A DNA stretch of 64,000 nucleotides from Aedes albopictus (taxonomy: Eukaryota; Arthropoda; Insecta; Diptera; Culicidae). The stretch covers positions 425,059,265 through 425,123,264 of the forward strand of contig NC_085138.1 of NCBI RefSeq assembly GCF_035046485.1, given 5' to 3'. Below the pieces are notes generated by a model. That model was not told the origin of the DNA. It saw only the letters and a program-made list of their open reading frames with translations, and made no database searches. A program made the translations under genes and the position numbers. Shown here one piece after another: positions 32,709 to 45,140 of the stretch. The first letter of the stretch is position 1, and each line of letters starts with the position of its first letter.

Positions 32709-32917
32709 GGTGCGGCTCCGTGGTCGTGCGGCTAGGGTCACCAAGCTCTTAGTCGCATCATGCTGAGGAGCGTGGGTTCGATTCCCGTCGCAGCTGTCAG
32801 GAAAAGTTTTCGGCTGTGCCACTGGGCGTTGCATGCTAGTCCGTTGTCTAGCGTCGTGCTTCCTTCAAAGATCGAAAAGCTCACTGGAAGCATTGAACGT
32901 GTCCGTGTCTTTTTTTT
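32709..32917 (+). mobile_element. tRNA-derived SINE (T-tailed family), copy 1
   Basis: A tRNA-like head with GGTTCGATTCC (box B) at 32774, then GGAAAAGTTTTCGGCTGTGC, CCACTGGGCGTTGC and a terminal TCTTTTTTTT. It shares the CACTGGG-GTCCGTTGTNTA core and T-rich end with the copy at 33405-33621. No target duplication identified. Confidence 0.75.
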
Positions 32918-32919
32918 AA

Positions 32920-33363
32920 GGTCAATCTGTATTGGGTTCCTGGTCATTGCGGAATAGAAAAAGCTCATCAGTTAGCAAAAATAGGGTCATCCGCTCAGTT
33001 TACTGGGACCGAGCTGTTTTTCGGAATAACCCTTTGTACATACCTTGGAACCCTTGAAAATTTCTAGGGCTGATACAACGCAACGGATTGTCGTCAATCG
33101 AAACGATTCATAGAGTCGGATGTTAATAGAATAGTAGGGTTGATAAATCTGAATAAACATGGTTTAAGTACTTTTACTGGACTAATTACAGGTCACTGTA
33201 CTTGTAAATATAACCTTAAAAAGCCTTAAAACAATTGAGAAAGTGCAAGATAAGTGTTGTTTTAGCAAATTTGAGAGCGAAAGCTCTAATAATTTACTGT
33301 GCGAATGTCCTGCGCTTCATCGTAAACGCTGCCAATACCTTAATAAGGGCCTGTTGGCGCTGT
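32920..33363 (+). pseudogene. LINE 3' fragment: RNase H and C-terminal domain
   Basis: VNLYWVPGHCGIEKAHQLAK matches the conserved end of the RNase H domain of I/Loa-type non-LTR elements. Then come LITGHCTCKYNLK and LLCECPALHRKRCQYLNKG, the cysteine-rich C-terminal block. A frameshift and a stop near 33065 break it. Same domain order as the minus-strand fragment at 21838-22205. It lies between two SINEs of the same family. Confidence 0.82.
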
Positions 33364-33404
33364 GGGAAAAAATAAGTCTCTAATCCCAAAAGGGTGCTGA
33401 ATTG

Positions 33405-33621
33405 TGGGCTTCGTGGCCGACCGGTTAGCGGCGTCAGTTGTTTAGGTGCCTCGTAAGCCTCGGAGTGTGTGTGTTTGATACCCGCTTCAGGCGGGGAAAA
33501 CTTTTCATCAAAAGGAAAATTCTCCACTGGGTGTAATAAATGTTGTCCGTTGTTTAATGTTAGTAATGTTCAGTTTGTAGAGGCCGCAAGGTCGCAGACG
33601 GTGTAATTGTCTTTTTTTTTA
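33405..33621 (+). mobile_element. tRNA-derived SINE (T-tailed family), copy 2
   Basis: Box A TGGCCGACCGG is clear; box B is degenerate (TGTTTGATACC). The body ACTTTTCATCAAAAGG, CCACTGGGTG, TTGTCCGTTGTTTAATG and the end TGTCTTTTTTTTTT parallel the copy at 32709-32917. Confidence 0.72.
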
Positions 33622-34936
33622 ATTTCTTTAGTAATATAGTACCTAATTGGAACACACGCCAACTGCTGGGAGGATAATCCCCTCTAAATAGGGATAATTT
33701 CTCTAGCCTAGCCTACAAATGCACAGCCATTCATTGGACGTTTTCTGAAAAATGATATAATCAACTACTTCTACCTTTTCTCTTGTCATTGATAATGCTT
33801 GCAATACATAGCAAATGTATTTCAAGCATTAACGCAGCCAGGCCTGCTGTGCAGCGACATTGAATACGATAGAACTATACAAAGGAACGACGACATCTCG
33901 TCAGCCGTATTGTATTATAGATGTGAAGCAAAAACGTTGGGAGTGACGTTGCTAAGAAAGTTTATGTCCCTCCATTAGAGATCTTCTTTCTGGAATGGGA
34001 TATAGGAGTTCAGCCCTTATGCCATTGCTCGCTTTCTGAAACGAGAAGAAAATATAGCAATCTTGTTACAACCCCACGGTGTTGTATCGCTCCTATTGAT
34101 CGTACCCCCATTTACGGAGTGGCCGTGCGCCGATGGATGACGATGGATATGGACTATTGTTCATAGAGATGGATTGAGGGAGAATTAAAAATGTAAACAA
34201 GCCAGCAGGAGTGAATAGCTAAGTCATTGAAGACACATGCAATCTCTAAAGCTAAAGTTTGATAGTTTACTTCTTAATAATTAATAATTAAAAGTTTGCT
34301 TAAACTAAGTCATTATATACTAAAAGGTGAATTGAGCTTAATACTATGTGAATATATTTATAAAATTATCCTTTTTTTCCCTCGATTTAGCGTACGATTT
34401 CGTGCGACACAAATTAAGACTAAAGCTAACCTAAATCAATATCTAATTTCAACACGAAAACCTACAGGTAATTGAGACAAACTATGCTTGAATTGGATAA
34501 AATATTTATTAAATAACATGCTATCAGACCTCACAACGCTAGTCAGGGATTTTGGACCGATTTTGGACATAGGAGGGACAAAGAACACGAAGATTGACTA
34601 AACGTGAGTAGCAACTAAACAAACAAAAATATGAGTCTTATAATCGTAAAATTTCATGCAGGATATTAAAATATCTCCTAATACACGCGGATATTTAAAA
34701 TCTCGGAAGACTACTCTTTCTTCGCCACCGAATTCTAACAAATCTATTACTCGGCTGAACTATGAAAACCAGTATTATAATAAGGAAAGTAAGTAGTAGA
34801 ATTCTATCGACAACTTTCCGTACAAATTATGCTTTACTTGAAAAAAAAGCATAATTTAAAAAATAAATTAGAGAGATTAAAAACACGACGCATTATTTCA
34901 TCGTAAACTATTCTAACAGCAAGAAAGTTGCGACAC
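33622..34936. other. No recognised feature
   Basis: AT-rich sequence with no ORF of note and no element ends identified. Confidence 0.4.
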
Positions 34937-34946
34937 AACAACGATT

Positions 34947-35376
34947 AGCCGAGGCCCGTAGCGTAGTGGCTACACGTTCACTTCATGAGTGGATGGTCAT
35001 GGGTTCGATCCCAGCCCCAGCACTTGCAATTTTTCGTCAGTTGCTTCCACCCGAGAGCGGCTGACACCTGACCCTCTTCTGAGCATATGCTCCAACGGAC
35101 CCGGAAACTTGGATATCGGCTAACAGCAACTCATAATGGACCCCCAATCGGACTGGAAATGGAACAAAAGCCAAACAGCAACATAGTGCTCATCATTCTA
35201 CCATGGGCAGGGTAGAAAAGTGACAGCAGCGCAAAGGCTACCAGTTCGAATTTGAATTAGTGGAATTAGAATAGAATACATTTAGGCGCTGTGCAAAGTG
35301 TAAGTGGAGTTGCTCACGCAGTGCCCTAGTGGACAAAAGAGCTGTAAATTAGGTTAAGTGGTTGAAGAATAAAAAA
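34947..35376 (+). mobile_element. tRNA-derived SINE with 10-bp target duplication
   Basis: 430 bp. Box A TAGCGTAGTGG, box B GGTTCGATCCC, then a long non-tRNA body and a GAATAAAAAA tail. Flanked by perfect AACAACGATT repeats (34937-34946 and 35377-35386). The head GGCCCGTAGCGTAGTGGCTA resembles my recollection of the Aedes Feilai SINE; this is not verified. Confidence 0.88.
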
Positions 35377-35386
35377 AACAACGATT

Positions 35387-37019
35387 GAAACTTCGAGCCT
35401 TTCAAAATAAATTAATAGCATGAAATGAACTCACCGATTTCGATGTGTTTCTCTACATTGCTCTATTGCTAATGACGCCTCAAACACTTCACATACACTT
35501 TTTACGTCCTAGAGAACAAAATGGATAAATGATAGAAACCACTTGGCAGCAAACGTTTCGCACGAGTAATAATCTTCGGTCGATACTGCGTAATGGATTT
35601 CACTGGCTCTGCACTCGTACAGTATTGAAATTAGGATTTTGAACTAATTCTACTGTTTTGCAGTTTAAGCTGTCTGCAACGAGATTGATGCATAGACACT
35701 GATGTCGTGTATAACGAATACCATCAGAGATTATTCCAGGAGCTCCTCCAGGGACTCCTTTAGGAAATCTTTCAGAGATCTCTCTTAGAAGTCCTCGAAG
35801 GTACTGCTGAAACAAATTTTCCAGAAAAAATAACCTCATTCGGCATTTCTCCCATCGAAAATTCATCAGCTCAAACTCAACTGCTGACACCACTGCTCCG
35901 GTTAACAACGTCGCGAGTGCCTTTTCTGCGTTCGTTTCCCTCCTTCTGTGAAGGGAAGCGGAAACTGCCTGGCAAAAGGGGTTCGTTCGCTCGCTCACTT
36001 GATGACTGGCAGTCAGTTTATAATAATTCCTCTTGTCGCGTCGCTTGCTTGACAGATTGGAGTAGGTAGGTAAGACATCGCCGCCCTACTGACGGTGATG
36101 CTGATGAAGCCAACGTCGACGTCGACTACGCCGACAGCGACGATGATGACGAGACGAGGAAGTTGGAATTTCATTTCAAAGTTGCAAACTCGACGTCACC
36201 CGGCTATTACTTGTGCATACACGGAGAGAGAGGAGAAACAATAACAGCACAGCAGCATCCAGCAGCAGGAACCCGGAAAAATTGAGGAAGCGGAAATGAG
36301 TCGGAGGAGTTTTTAATTTTTGTTTATGAAAATGACAGTTGTTAAATTTCATTTCGTGACAAGTTTGTTTGCACTTGCTCGAGCGTCCGTCTCGCACTGA
36401 TGGCTGATAGAGTAATGGACTGATGAGGATGAAGGTTGAAGGACCCATGTAGTGGATGCAGAAACCGCACTGGTATTCACCACGACCATACTGAGATTGA
36501 CGAGTTCAATTCCTGATCGTTCCTGGAACTTTTCGTTAAGGAAATTCGCTTGAATTCCTTGAATATCAAGTATATTCGTGCCTACCAATCGATATACCTA
36601 TGCATAATGGTCGCGTTGGCAGAGGAAGCTCTCAGTTAATAACTGTGGAAGTGCACTTAGACAGACTAAACTGTGAAGCAAGTTTTGTCCCAGGTGGAAT
36701 GTTACACCAAGACAGAGAAGAAGGTTGGGATATGAAATAGAAACAAGGTAACGAAAGAGTCCTACGAAAGGCTTGATGCAATCTGAAGCGATGTCTTAAA
36801 GAATTTCTAAGGAGTTACAGTCGGAATCATAAGAGAATTCTCTAGCGGAATCTCTGAAGAAAAAACCTATAATGATTCGGATAAAGGCATTGAGGAATCC
36901 CTGGATCAATTTATGGAATTAATTAAGTAAATGCTATAGACATCTGTGCAGAAATCCCTGGATGTAATGAACAGGCTCAATGCACTTTGAAAGAACTACG
37001 TCCTTCCAACCAAAAGGTT
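35387..37019. other. No recognised gene
   Basis: Includes a short degenerate GGAGCTCCTCCAGGGACTCC stretch (35720-35800) and a comparatively GC-rich, GACGATGATGACGAGACGAG-rich block at 36050-36170. The 132-codon minus ORF (35600-35998) spans repeat-like sequence and has no domain. Confidence 0.4.
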
Positions 37020-38042
37020 CATTAAAAAGAACCGATGATGTGCAAGTGATTCAGGTCTGATTGACTTCATATTAAATAGGTTTATTTTTGATTCACAACA
37101 GGTTCAAGTGATTCAGGTCTAATTCACTCCATATTCAATAGGTTCAGGTCTGATTAATTCATGTTCAAGTGATTCAGCTTTGATTCACTTCATATTTAAG
37201 AGATTATTGTCTGATTCACTTCATATTCATGTGATTCAGGCCCAATTCACTTCATATTCAAGTGATTCAGATTCCATTCACTTCATATTGAAGTGATTGA
37301 GGTCTGATTCACTTCATATTCAAGAGGTTCAGGTCTGATTAACTTAATGTTCTAGTGATTCAGGTCTGTGTAATTGAAATCCAAGTGATTCAGGTTTGAC
37401 TCACTTAATATTCAAGTGATTCAGGTCGGATGCACTTCAGGTCTGTGTCATTTTAATGCTAGTGATTCAGATCTGATTCACTTGATATTCAAGTGATTCA
37501 GGTCTGATTCATTTCATGTCCACGTGATTCAGGTTCACTCACTGATTCACTTGATATTCAAATGATTCAGGTTCCATTCACTTAATATTCAAGTGTTTAA
37601 GGCTTATCCACTTCATATTCAAGTGATTCAGTCTGATACATTTCTTGTTCTAATGATTCAGGTCTGAGTGAATTTAATCCAAGTTATTCAGGTCTGATTC
37701 ACTTCATATTCAAGTGATTTACGTCTGATACAGTTGATATTCAAGTGATTCGGGGAGATTCAATTGATATTCAAGAGTGATTCAGGTCTGATTCACTTAA
37801 TATTCAAGTGATTCAGGCCTGATTCACTTGATATTCAAATAATTCAGGTCTGTTTCACTTCATGTTCAAGTGATCCAGGACTGATTCACTTCATATTCCA
37901 GAGATTCAGGTCTGATTCACTTGATATTCAAGTAATTCAGCTCTTCATGTTCAAGCGGTTCAGGGCCAATTCACTTGGTGTTCAAGTGATTTAGGCCTGA
38001 TTCATTTGATATTCAAGTGACTCAGGTCTGATTCACTTCAAA
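37020..38042. repeat. 31-bp minisatellite, about 30 copies
   Basis: Units on the consensus TTCAAGTGATTCAGGTCTGA followed by TTCACTTCATA, period about 31 bp with many point differences and some shortened units. It abuts the 149-bp array at 38043. Confidence 0.92.
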
Positions 38043-38960
38043 AACTGCTTGTCATTGGCAAATGCACATATTTCCATGCTCACTAGTGTCACCTAGCGGC
38101 CGAATTGCGAACCAAACTGCTTGTCATTATGATGTCCATGACCTTCCCAACAACTTTGCTGAATACTTGAACTGTCTATCTCATCAGGATCACGAGATAG
38201 AACTAGTTAAAAGGTTCATTTTTCAATGTCACTAGCGTCGCCTGGCGGCAAAATTGCAAATCAAACTGCTTGTCATTATGATGTCCACGACCTTCCGAAC
38301 AACTTTGCCGATTACTTAAGCTTTTTATCTCATCAGGATCACAAGATAGAACTAGTTGAAAATGCTTTCCATGCTCATTAGCGTCACCTAGTGGCCGAAT
38401 TCCGAATCAAACTGCTTGTCATTATGCTGTCCATGACCTTCCGAACAACTTTGCTGAAGACTTGAACTGTCTATGTCATCAGGATCACGAGATCACTAGT
38501 AAGAAATGCTCATTTTTTCATGCTCACTAGCGTCGCCTAGCGTCAGAGTTGTGAATCAAACTGCTTAACATTATGATGTCCATGACCTTCCGAAAAACTT
38601 TGCCGAAGGCTTGAACTTTCTATCTCACCAGGATCACGAGATAGAACTTAAAAATGCTCATTTTTCCATTCACACTAGCGTCACCAAGTGGCAGAATTGC
38701 GAACCAAACTGCTTCTCATTATGATGTCTACGACCTTCCTAACAACTTTGCCGAAAACTTGAACTTTCTATCTCATCAGGATCACGAGAAAGAACTAGTA
38801 AGAACTGCTCATTTTCCATGCTCACTAGCGGCACCTAGCGGCAAAATTGCGAACCAAACTGTTTGTTATTGTGATGCCAACGACCTTCCGAACAACTTTG
38901 CTGAAGACTGTACCTTTGCATATCACGATTTCGAAATAAAGCAGCACAAATTTAACTGTT
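38043..38960. repeat. 149-bp tandem array, about six copies
   Basis: AAACTGCTTGTCATTATGAT recurs, with variation, at 38114, 38263, 38409, 38558, 38706 and 38856 (intervals 146-150 bp), after a partial unit at 38042. Each unit also has CGACCTTCCGAACAACTTTG, TCATCAGGATCACGAGAT and CTAGCGTCACCTAGCGGC. A related array occurs at 50236-51190. In one frame the units read DLPNNFAE, but the frame is not maintained. Confidence 0.9.
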
Positions 38961-39578
38961 TTCAGGTGATGCTAAACTTTTTGGGGGGTGATGCAATATT
39001 CAACTGAGTGTTGCAATACTTTTTCAAGCGAGTCCATACTTATGACGGGTAGAGTACATACATAAAAGTTTTAACTTCCCTTGAAGAAGACACCATCTAA
39101 AATGTCAAAACGTTGGATTAGATAACAACTTGTTCTGATTAATTAAGTGCGTAGCCGTCAAATCCGTGTTGCACAGAATACAATCGATTCTCCCCCATGA
39201 TTTTTGGAAAATAACTCTAATGGGATTCTTGAAAATTTCCCGGAAAAAAGCTTTGAAATAAATTATTAAAAAACAATTTCTGATAAAACTAATTGAAAAT
39301 TCCAGAGAAAAATCTTGGTGGATCACTAAAAAAATAAGAAGTTGAAAACGCCAAACACATTTTGAACGAGCTACGTCTGAAATTGTTGAAAGGTGAAAGC
39401 AGTACTCTGATGAACACACCACAGGTAAACAGAACAAATGCATAACATTATAAGCGATTGTAACATCATCGAATAGATGAAGATCACTGTATTAAGGCAG
39501 CTGTAAATGGCGTCTTCGTAATTCAACTCATCAGGATAAACTAGTCAAGCTTAAAATTGTTGAAAGCTAAAACTATTA
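38961..39578. other. No recognised gene
   Basis: CCCTTGAAGAAGACACC with TGTCAAAACGTTGG at 39077-39118 resembles the hairpin motif seen at 48409-48490. The 112-codon minus ORF (39105-39443) shows no domain. Confidence 0.35.
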
Positions 39579-39580
39579 TA

Positions 39581-39921
39581 CAGGGATATACAAAATGATC
39601 GGGACAAGCAATATTGTCACTGTTCAAAAAATGATCAACTAGCTTTAACCATAACCATAACTTTTCGAAAAGTGCACCCAAAATTCTCAAATTTTTACTG
39701 TAAGTTGGACTACTAGTTTTTCCTTTTTCTGGAATATTTATTACTTTAAGTAGAATAGTTCAATCCTTCCTAAATTTAGACCATTGATAGACAACTAACT
39801 GACCAACTTACAGTAAAAATTTGAGAATTTTTGGTGCACTTTTAAAAAATGTATAGCTTTTTAGAGCCATTTTTTAAAAAGTGAAAATTTTACCTGTTCA
39901 GATCGTTTTGTCTATCCACTG
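39581..39921. mobile_element. 341-bp TA-flanked inverted-repeat element (mariner-like MITE)
   Basis: Ends CAGGGATATACAAAATGATC and, in reverse complement, CAGTGGATAGACAAAACGAT. TA flanks at 39579-39580 and 39922-39923. Inner repeats ATTCTCAAATTTTTACTGTA and TACAGTAAAAATTTGAGAAT extend the hairpin. No transposase. A half copy lies at 54280-54416. Confidence 0.85.
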
Positions 39922-39923
39922 TA

Positions 39924-41446
39924 TGTATATGATGTCAGCATCTGCAAGACAGAATAACTACTGTAAAGTTGCATTCAAATACAATTTCATGCAGTAGACT
40001 TCAACCTTGCCCTTATATACTTTTTTAAATTTCGATGCACGGATTGTTTTCGACCGTTCGTTTTCAGACAGATATGTTGCCACATTTCATTCTCCTGCGC
40101 CTTAATAACCTAAAAACTTGACCACTTTCCCATCCTGTCGCAAATACAACTTCTGATAAATATTTGCCCCTCTCAAACGACAACCACACCAACAGAGAAA
40201 AACCTCCAAAAAGCCATTCCAGAGTGCCACATTTCTCATCAGACACATACCTAGAAGAGTGCTAAACAAAACAAAACTTTGGTTGTTCAGGAAACTTTCC
40301 CTATAAATATAACCCTCTCCTGCCTCCAGTTCACCTATCTCACTTCCACACGTGAGCCCAAAACGGGCACACCTCTCCGAGTTGCATCAACCGCACCAAA
40401 AAGCTACGGAACATGTCATGCAGAAAGTGCCAGTGGAGCACAATAAATTAAAAATATTACATGAAATATGAGCCTGAACCGAGAATGACGACGACAACGG
40501 ACGAAACGAAGTAGCAACTATTCCTGCCTCGATACAGAAAAAAAAGAGAACTCGAAATGGCTGAGGGTTTCCTGGGCCCCAGGAATGATGTGGAGCAATT
40601 CACAGCACCCGAAACCATATGTTTGTGGGTCTGGGTCTCTCTCGTTGCGGTAGACCTGCCAACGAAAAATATTCAGTTTGGACTGTTTAGACTCGAGAGT
40701 GAGCGAGCGAGGTCCCTCTGAGTTGTATGTCTGTCAATCTCGAGCTCTCGAGAAGGAGGAAGTGGGTGGACCAGTCAGTAGTGCCACTTGTCAGTCAGAA
40801 TCAAATGCTTGAAATTTGAACTGGTGGTACACGGAGAAAGAAACCGGGAAGGATGTGTAGTGCTCGACAGAAAGTGCAGAAATGAATATATTTTCTTGCA
40901 GGCATTAAAATCATATCAAAGCTGAAAGATGGTGACAATGGGAAAGTGTGGTATTGATGGTCTTTCGGTGTCGTTGACGTAGTTTAATAGCAAAAATTGT
41001 ATGAAATCATACCGGAACGTACTTGGGTTATAATTTCACAGCTTGCTTCAAGATAGGTTACAGGAAGTAAATAAAATATTCCACAGATTTAGTTCAGAAG
41101 CGTTGCAAAATGTTTTCCAAAGTGGATCTAGAAGTGATTTTTGAAACCCCAGAGAAATCCCGGAGGAAAATTCGGAAGAATCGTTGATGGAATTTTCGAA
41201 GCAGATGAATAAGAAATCTTCAAATTAATTTCTGAAGAGCTCTCGTCGTTTCTTGTGCAGATTCCACCCGTCGCTATTTGGCCGCTCAAACAGGCGAACT
41301 GGAGCAGCTTGGTTCATGGATGTTAAATTCCCGTGCGTGCAATTAAATTTAAATATTTTGATAAAATTCATTTACCCACCTCATATGCTAAGGCTGATGA
41401 GGGAGAAGGCGGAACCGACGGGGCTAAATGCAATTTAAATCGCACA
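39924..41446. other. No recognised gene; possible core promoter
   Basis: TATAAATATAA at 40312 in a CCCT context is followed by pyrimidine-rich and CACACGTGAGC sequence, which could be a promoter, but no coding exon follows. The stretch to 40860 has fewer repeats than its surroundings. Confidence 0.35.
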
Positions 41447-43019
41447 TTATCCCTTTCGTGACGGAGCGCAAAAAAATAAAATCTCCATACAAATGGCTCA
41501 ACTTTGGCTCTCCAGAACTCTTAGATTTCCCAACAAAACAACAATTAGGGTATCGGGATGCTTCGTTGGCATAGCCCCCTTGTTCGGCCTACCTCAATGT
41601 TAATGGCTGGTTTCCACCTGATAAGTACTGTGTAAAAGGATAGGACAAGTAATGCTCACGTAAAACTTTTGCAATCAAAATTACTTAGGCGTTCGCAGTT
41701 GATAAGTAATTCACAGCCAGAAAGATTTGCCAACAGATGGCACTGTCATGCGATGCTGTCAGTCATGTTGTTGATTTTCCGTACGGAATAATATGTCGAT
41801 GTATTATTCCGTGAGTAAAAGGGACTTCTCTTTCTTTGTGTTTCTTCTTTCGCGCCTGCGCGTTCACATTATTAGCCGTGTCGCTCTATAATGTGTGCTC
41901 CGTCGTCCTTCAGCATGGCTGCATCTGAACACGAGATTGAATTTCTTGAGGTTGAATAAATTGCCGTTACGTAGTTTAAAAATTTATAAAGACACCCCAA
42001 AACTGAATTGTTTATAAATAGTTCGACTATTGAAAAAAGTAAATAGCGTTTGAGTTTAGCTGATGAGGAGACAATGATTCTAAAAACTGTTGCATCATAA
42101 TCATTTCATTTCGTTTGTTGAATAAAATGTTTTATGGTGCACTAGAACCATGAGAAGTAAAGACTGTATGTATTCGATGAAATTTGGACACAGAAAATAA
42201 TGTATAGCTTTTGATTGCGTTCACAAAATCAAATATTTTTTTGATCAGGAATAATATATAATGTGTAGCTAATACCATAACAATGACAACAAATTCAGTT
42301 TGGTATTGACGCAGATATTGTTAATATCATAAAATAAGATTTTAGCAAATTTTTTCATCCGTTTTAAAAATTGTAAAGGCTATAATTTTGATGTAACTTG
42401 TCAAGACGTCTGAAAATTTGACTCGTAGTTCTTAACAGAGTATCAATAAACTGGTAAAAAAAATCTTAAAATTGGTTCAATACGTTTTTCTAGTATTCAA
42501 AACTCAAATCGCTTCAAGGCATATTTTAGGTACATTTTAACCATTTTATTCCGTGTGTATTATTTTGATTGTACAACTGTCATGACTGTTCCGATTTTTA
42601 TTAGCATTTGAAACTGTAAAACCATTATAAAAACTGTTCTTAGCCAAATTGCTTGAAAACTTTTCAAATTATAACTGTGTGAATGTCACGATACAAAAAA
42701 AAACATTTTTGATTATGGTGACTTTGTGCCACATATACGGCTATAACTTTATTACGGCTAGATCAAATTGAATGAAATTTTTACACAATATTTCTACATG
42801 TATACTTTACATACAGAACAGTTTTGATTGAAATCGGTTCAGTATTTTTGAATCTAGAGCTATAACGGTGAAGAAACTTCTCAAATGGCAAAATTCTTGT
42901 TTCAACGATATCTCCACCAATATTCAACCGATTTTGATGAAATTTGTATAATATTAGCTTTACGTAATACACTATTCCTGGTAAAAAATTAGTCATTTAC
43001 CATTTTATTATGAAATCTT

Positions 43020-44560
43020 TCTGAATTCCAATAATTCGTTCCGAGATCCCTACGAGAATTGCTCAGGGATTCCCTCAGAATTTCTGCTTGGGATTCCTCC
43101 AGAAATTCCATCCTAGATCTCTCTCGAAATTAATTCAGGATTGCTCCAGGAGTTCTTTCTGGGATACCTAAGGGAGTTCCCTCAGATATTATTCCAGCAA
43201 TTTGTTTAGGATTTGTTCAGAACTTCCAGGAGTTCTCTCCAGGATTACTCCTGTAACTCCATACGGGATTCCTTCAGAGGTTCCTTCATGGAATTCTCTA
43301 GAAATTCCGAGATTCCTCCAGAAGATTCATGTGAAATTATTCTAGAAGTTCTTTCAGGGATTCTTTCACGAGTTTTTTTTATGATTTCTCCAGAACCTTT
43401 TCGAATGTCTTCAGATTTTTATCTGGGAAGAAACTATTGAAAGATTCTCTGAAATCGCTCGTGTAGATATTCCCTGCAAAACTGCTGGAGATATTCCTTA
43501 AGAAGCTGTTGGAGGAATTTTATAAGGAACTTAAGAGCAAGTCTTGGAGTACTTCCATAAAGAATAAAAAAAACTTCTGGAGTTTTTTCTGGAGCAATAT
43601 TTAAGAAACTCCCAGAATGAATTTCAAATTATGTAATCTGCAAGGAATCCCAGTAGAATTTCTTGGAGGAATCCCAGAAGGATATCCTGGATAAATTATT
43701 GGCAAATCTTAGAAGGAATTCCTGGAAGAACCTTGACTTATTTTCCAGGAGTCTGGAAGTTCTGAAGAAATTCCGGAAAGAACTTTTGAAAATTCCCGGA
43801 AGATACCTCGGGTAAAATTTCTGGAGAGGTCCCTGATGCCACCCCTGGTGTAATCTTAGAAGAAAATCCTGGAGAAATACCAGAAGAAACTATGAGAGGA
43901 ACCCATAAATTTACTCCTAGAGGAAACCTAGAAGGAGTTCCTGGAGGTATCCCGGAAGAAGCTAGAGGAATTACAAAAGGAATTCTTTGAGGATTCATAT
44001 GAGAAACGTCCAGAGAAAACCTAGATGAATCTCAAAAAGTTGTATCTTTGAAAGAAATCCTGGAAGAATCACTGAAAGAACTCCAGGACGAATCTAAGAA
44101 TGAATTCCTAAAGAAATCCTAGAAGGAATTCCTGAAATGATCCCGGAAGGAATTCCTGCGGCAATCTCCGAATAAATACTTAAGAAATACCGGATGAAAT
44201 CCTGGTAGAATCTTAGAAAACACCTCTGGAGAAAACCCTGAAGGAACTCCTAGAAGATCCCAAAATAAAAAAAAAAAAACAAAATAAATAAATCCTGAAT
44301 TAGAAGGAACTTACGGAGGGATTTTTTGTAGAACTTCTAATGAAAATATCAGAGACATTTTATAAGAATCCCCTGCGAACTTCAGGTGGATTTTTCGGTG
44401 GAACATCTGGAAGAAATTCAAGAGGACTTTCTGTGGAACCCCAAAGAAAAACCTTCGTACGGAATGCCAAAAGATTCATCACAAAGAATCTTTCGTGGAT
44501 CTTCAATAAATTCCCCGTGAAGCTTTGTCCTATTTCGTATTTCATCTAAAACTCCACAAG
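43020..44560. repeat. Degenerate GATTCCTCCAGAAATTCC array with orientation switch
   Basis: To about 43440 the theme is GATTCCTCCAGAAATTCC; from about 43490 it becomes the reverse complement (GGAATTCCTGGAAGAA). ORFs across it, including 43738-43998, are by-products of the repeat. Confidence 0.75.
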
Positions 44561-44787
44561 GTTACCGTCAGAGTCCCAGCCGAATTCCTCCCACCGTAGT
44601 CCGAACTCCAATATTGCAGAATTTATAATTAGTATCCAACCATAGTTCTCGCTGTAATTCCATTAAGAGTTTTTTTTTGTTTAATTTCTTTTTATTTGTG
44701 AATTTTAACTTATGCTAATTCTTCACACACCCATTAAAAGTTCCCTCAGAATCCCAGCGTCTCTCATTAGCATTTTCCTTGGAACTC

Positions 44788-45140
44788 CGTTGCATGGTGT
44801 CAAAATTTCGATTATTATCGAACTTCCATGTACCTCGGATCTTTCTTCACAGAAAGTCAGCATTTTGGCTATACTTTATGATTGGCAAGTTTTGAAAAAT
44901 ATTCCATCGGGGAAATTTTGATTTATCCAAGTTTTTGGCTATTTTCCATACTAAAATTAATTAAATACTGATTTTAACCAAAAAACGTCCCATACAAAAT
45001 GTATGGGAAAATTTTCACCGATAAAATATTTTATCGTCTTCCGATTATGAATATATAGCCCAAATTCTAACAATTTCCGAAGAAAAATCCGAGGTACATG
45101 AAAGTTCGATAAAAATCGAGATTTTGACACCGTGGCGTTG
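44788..45140. mobile_element. ~353-bp inverted-repeat element
   Basis: Arms of about 65-70 bp. The left begins CGTTGCATGGTGTCAAAATT and includes CATGTACCTCGGATCTTTCT; the right arm (45071-45140), in reverse complement, begins CAACGCCACGGTGTCAAAAT and includes CATGTACCTCGGATTTTTCT. No clear duplication or ORF. Confidence 0.75.

Noticed and set aside
38654..39007. 117-codon ORF with internal repeats as a real protein
   Set aside because: It reads two 149-bp units; the unit length is not a multiple of three, and the frame is lost in the other units.
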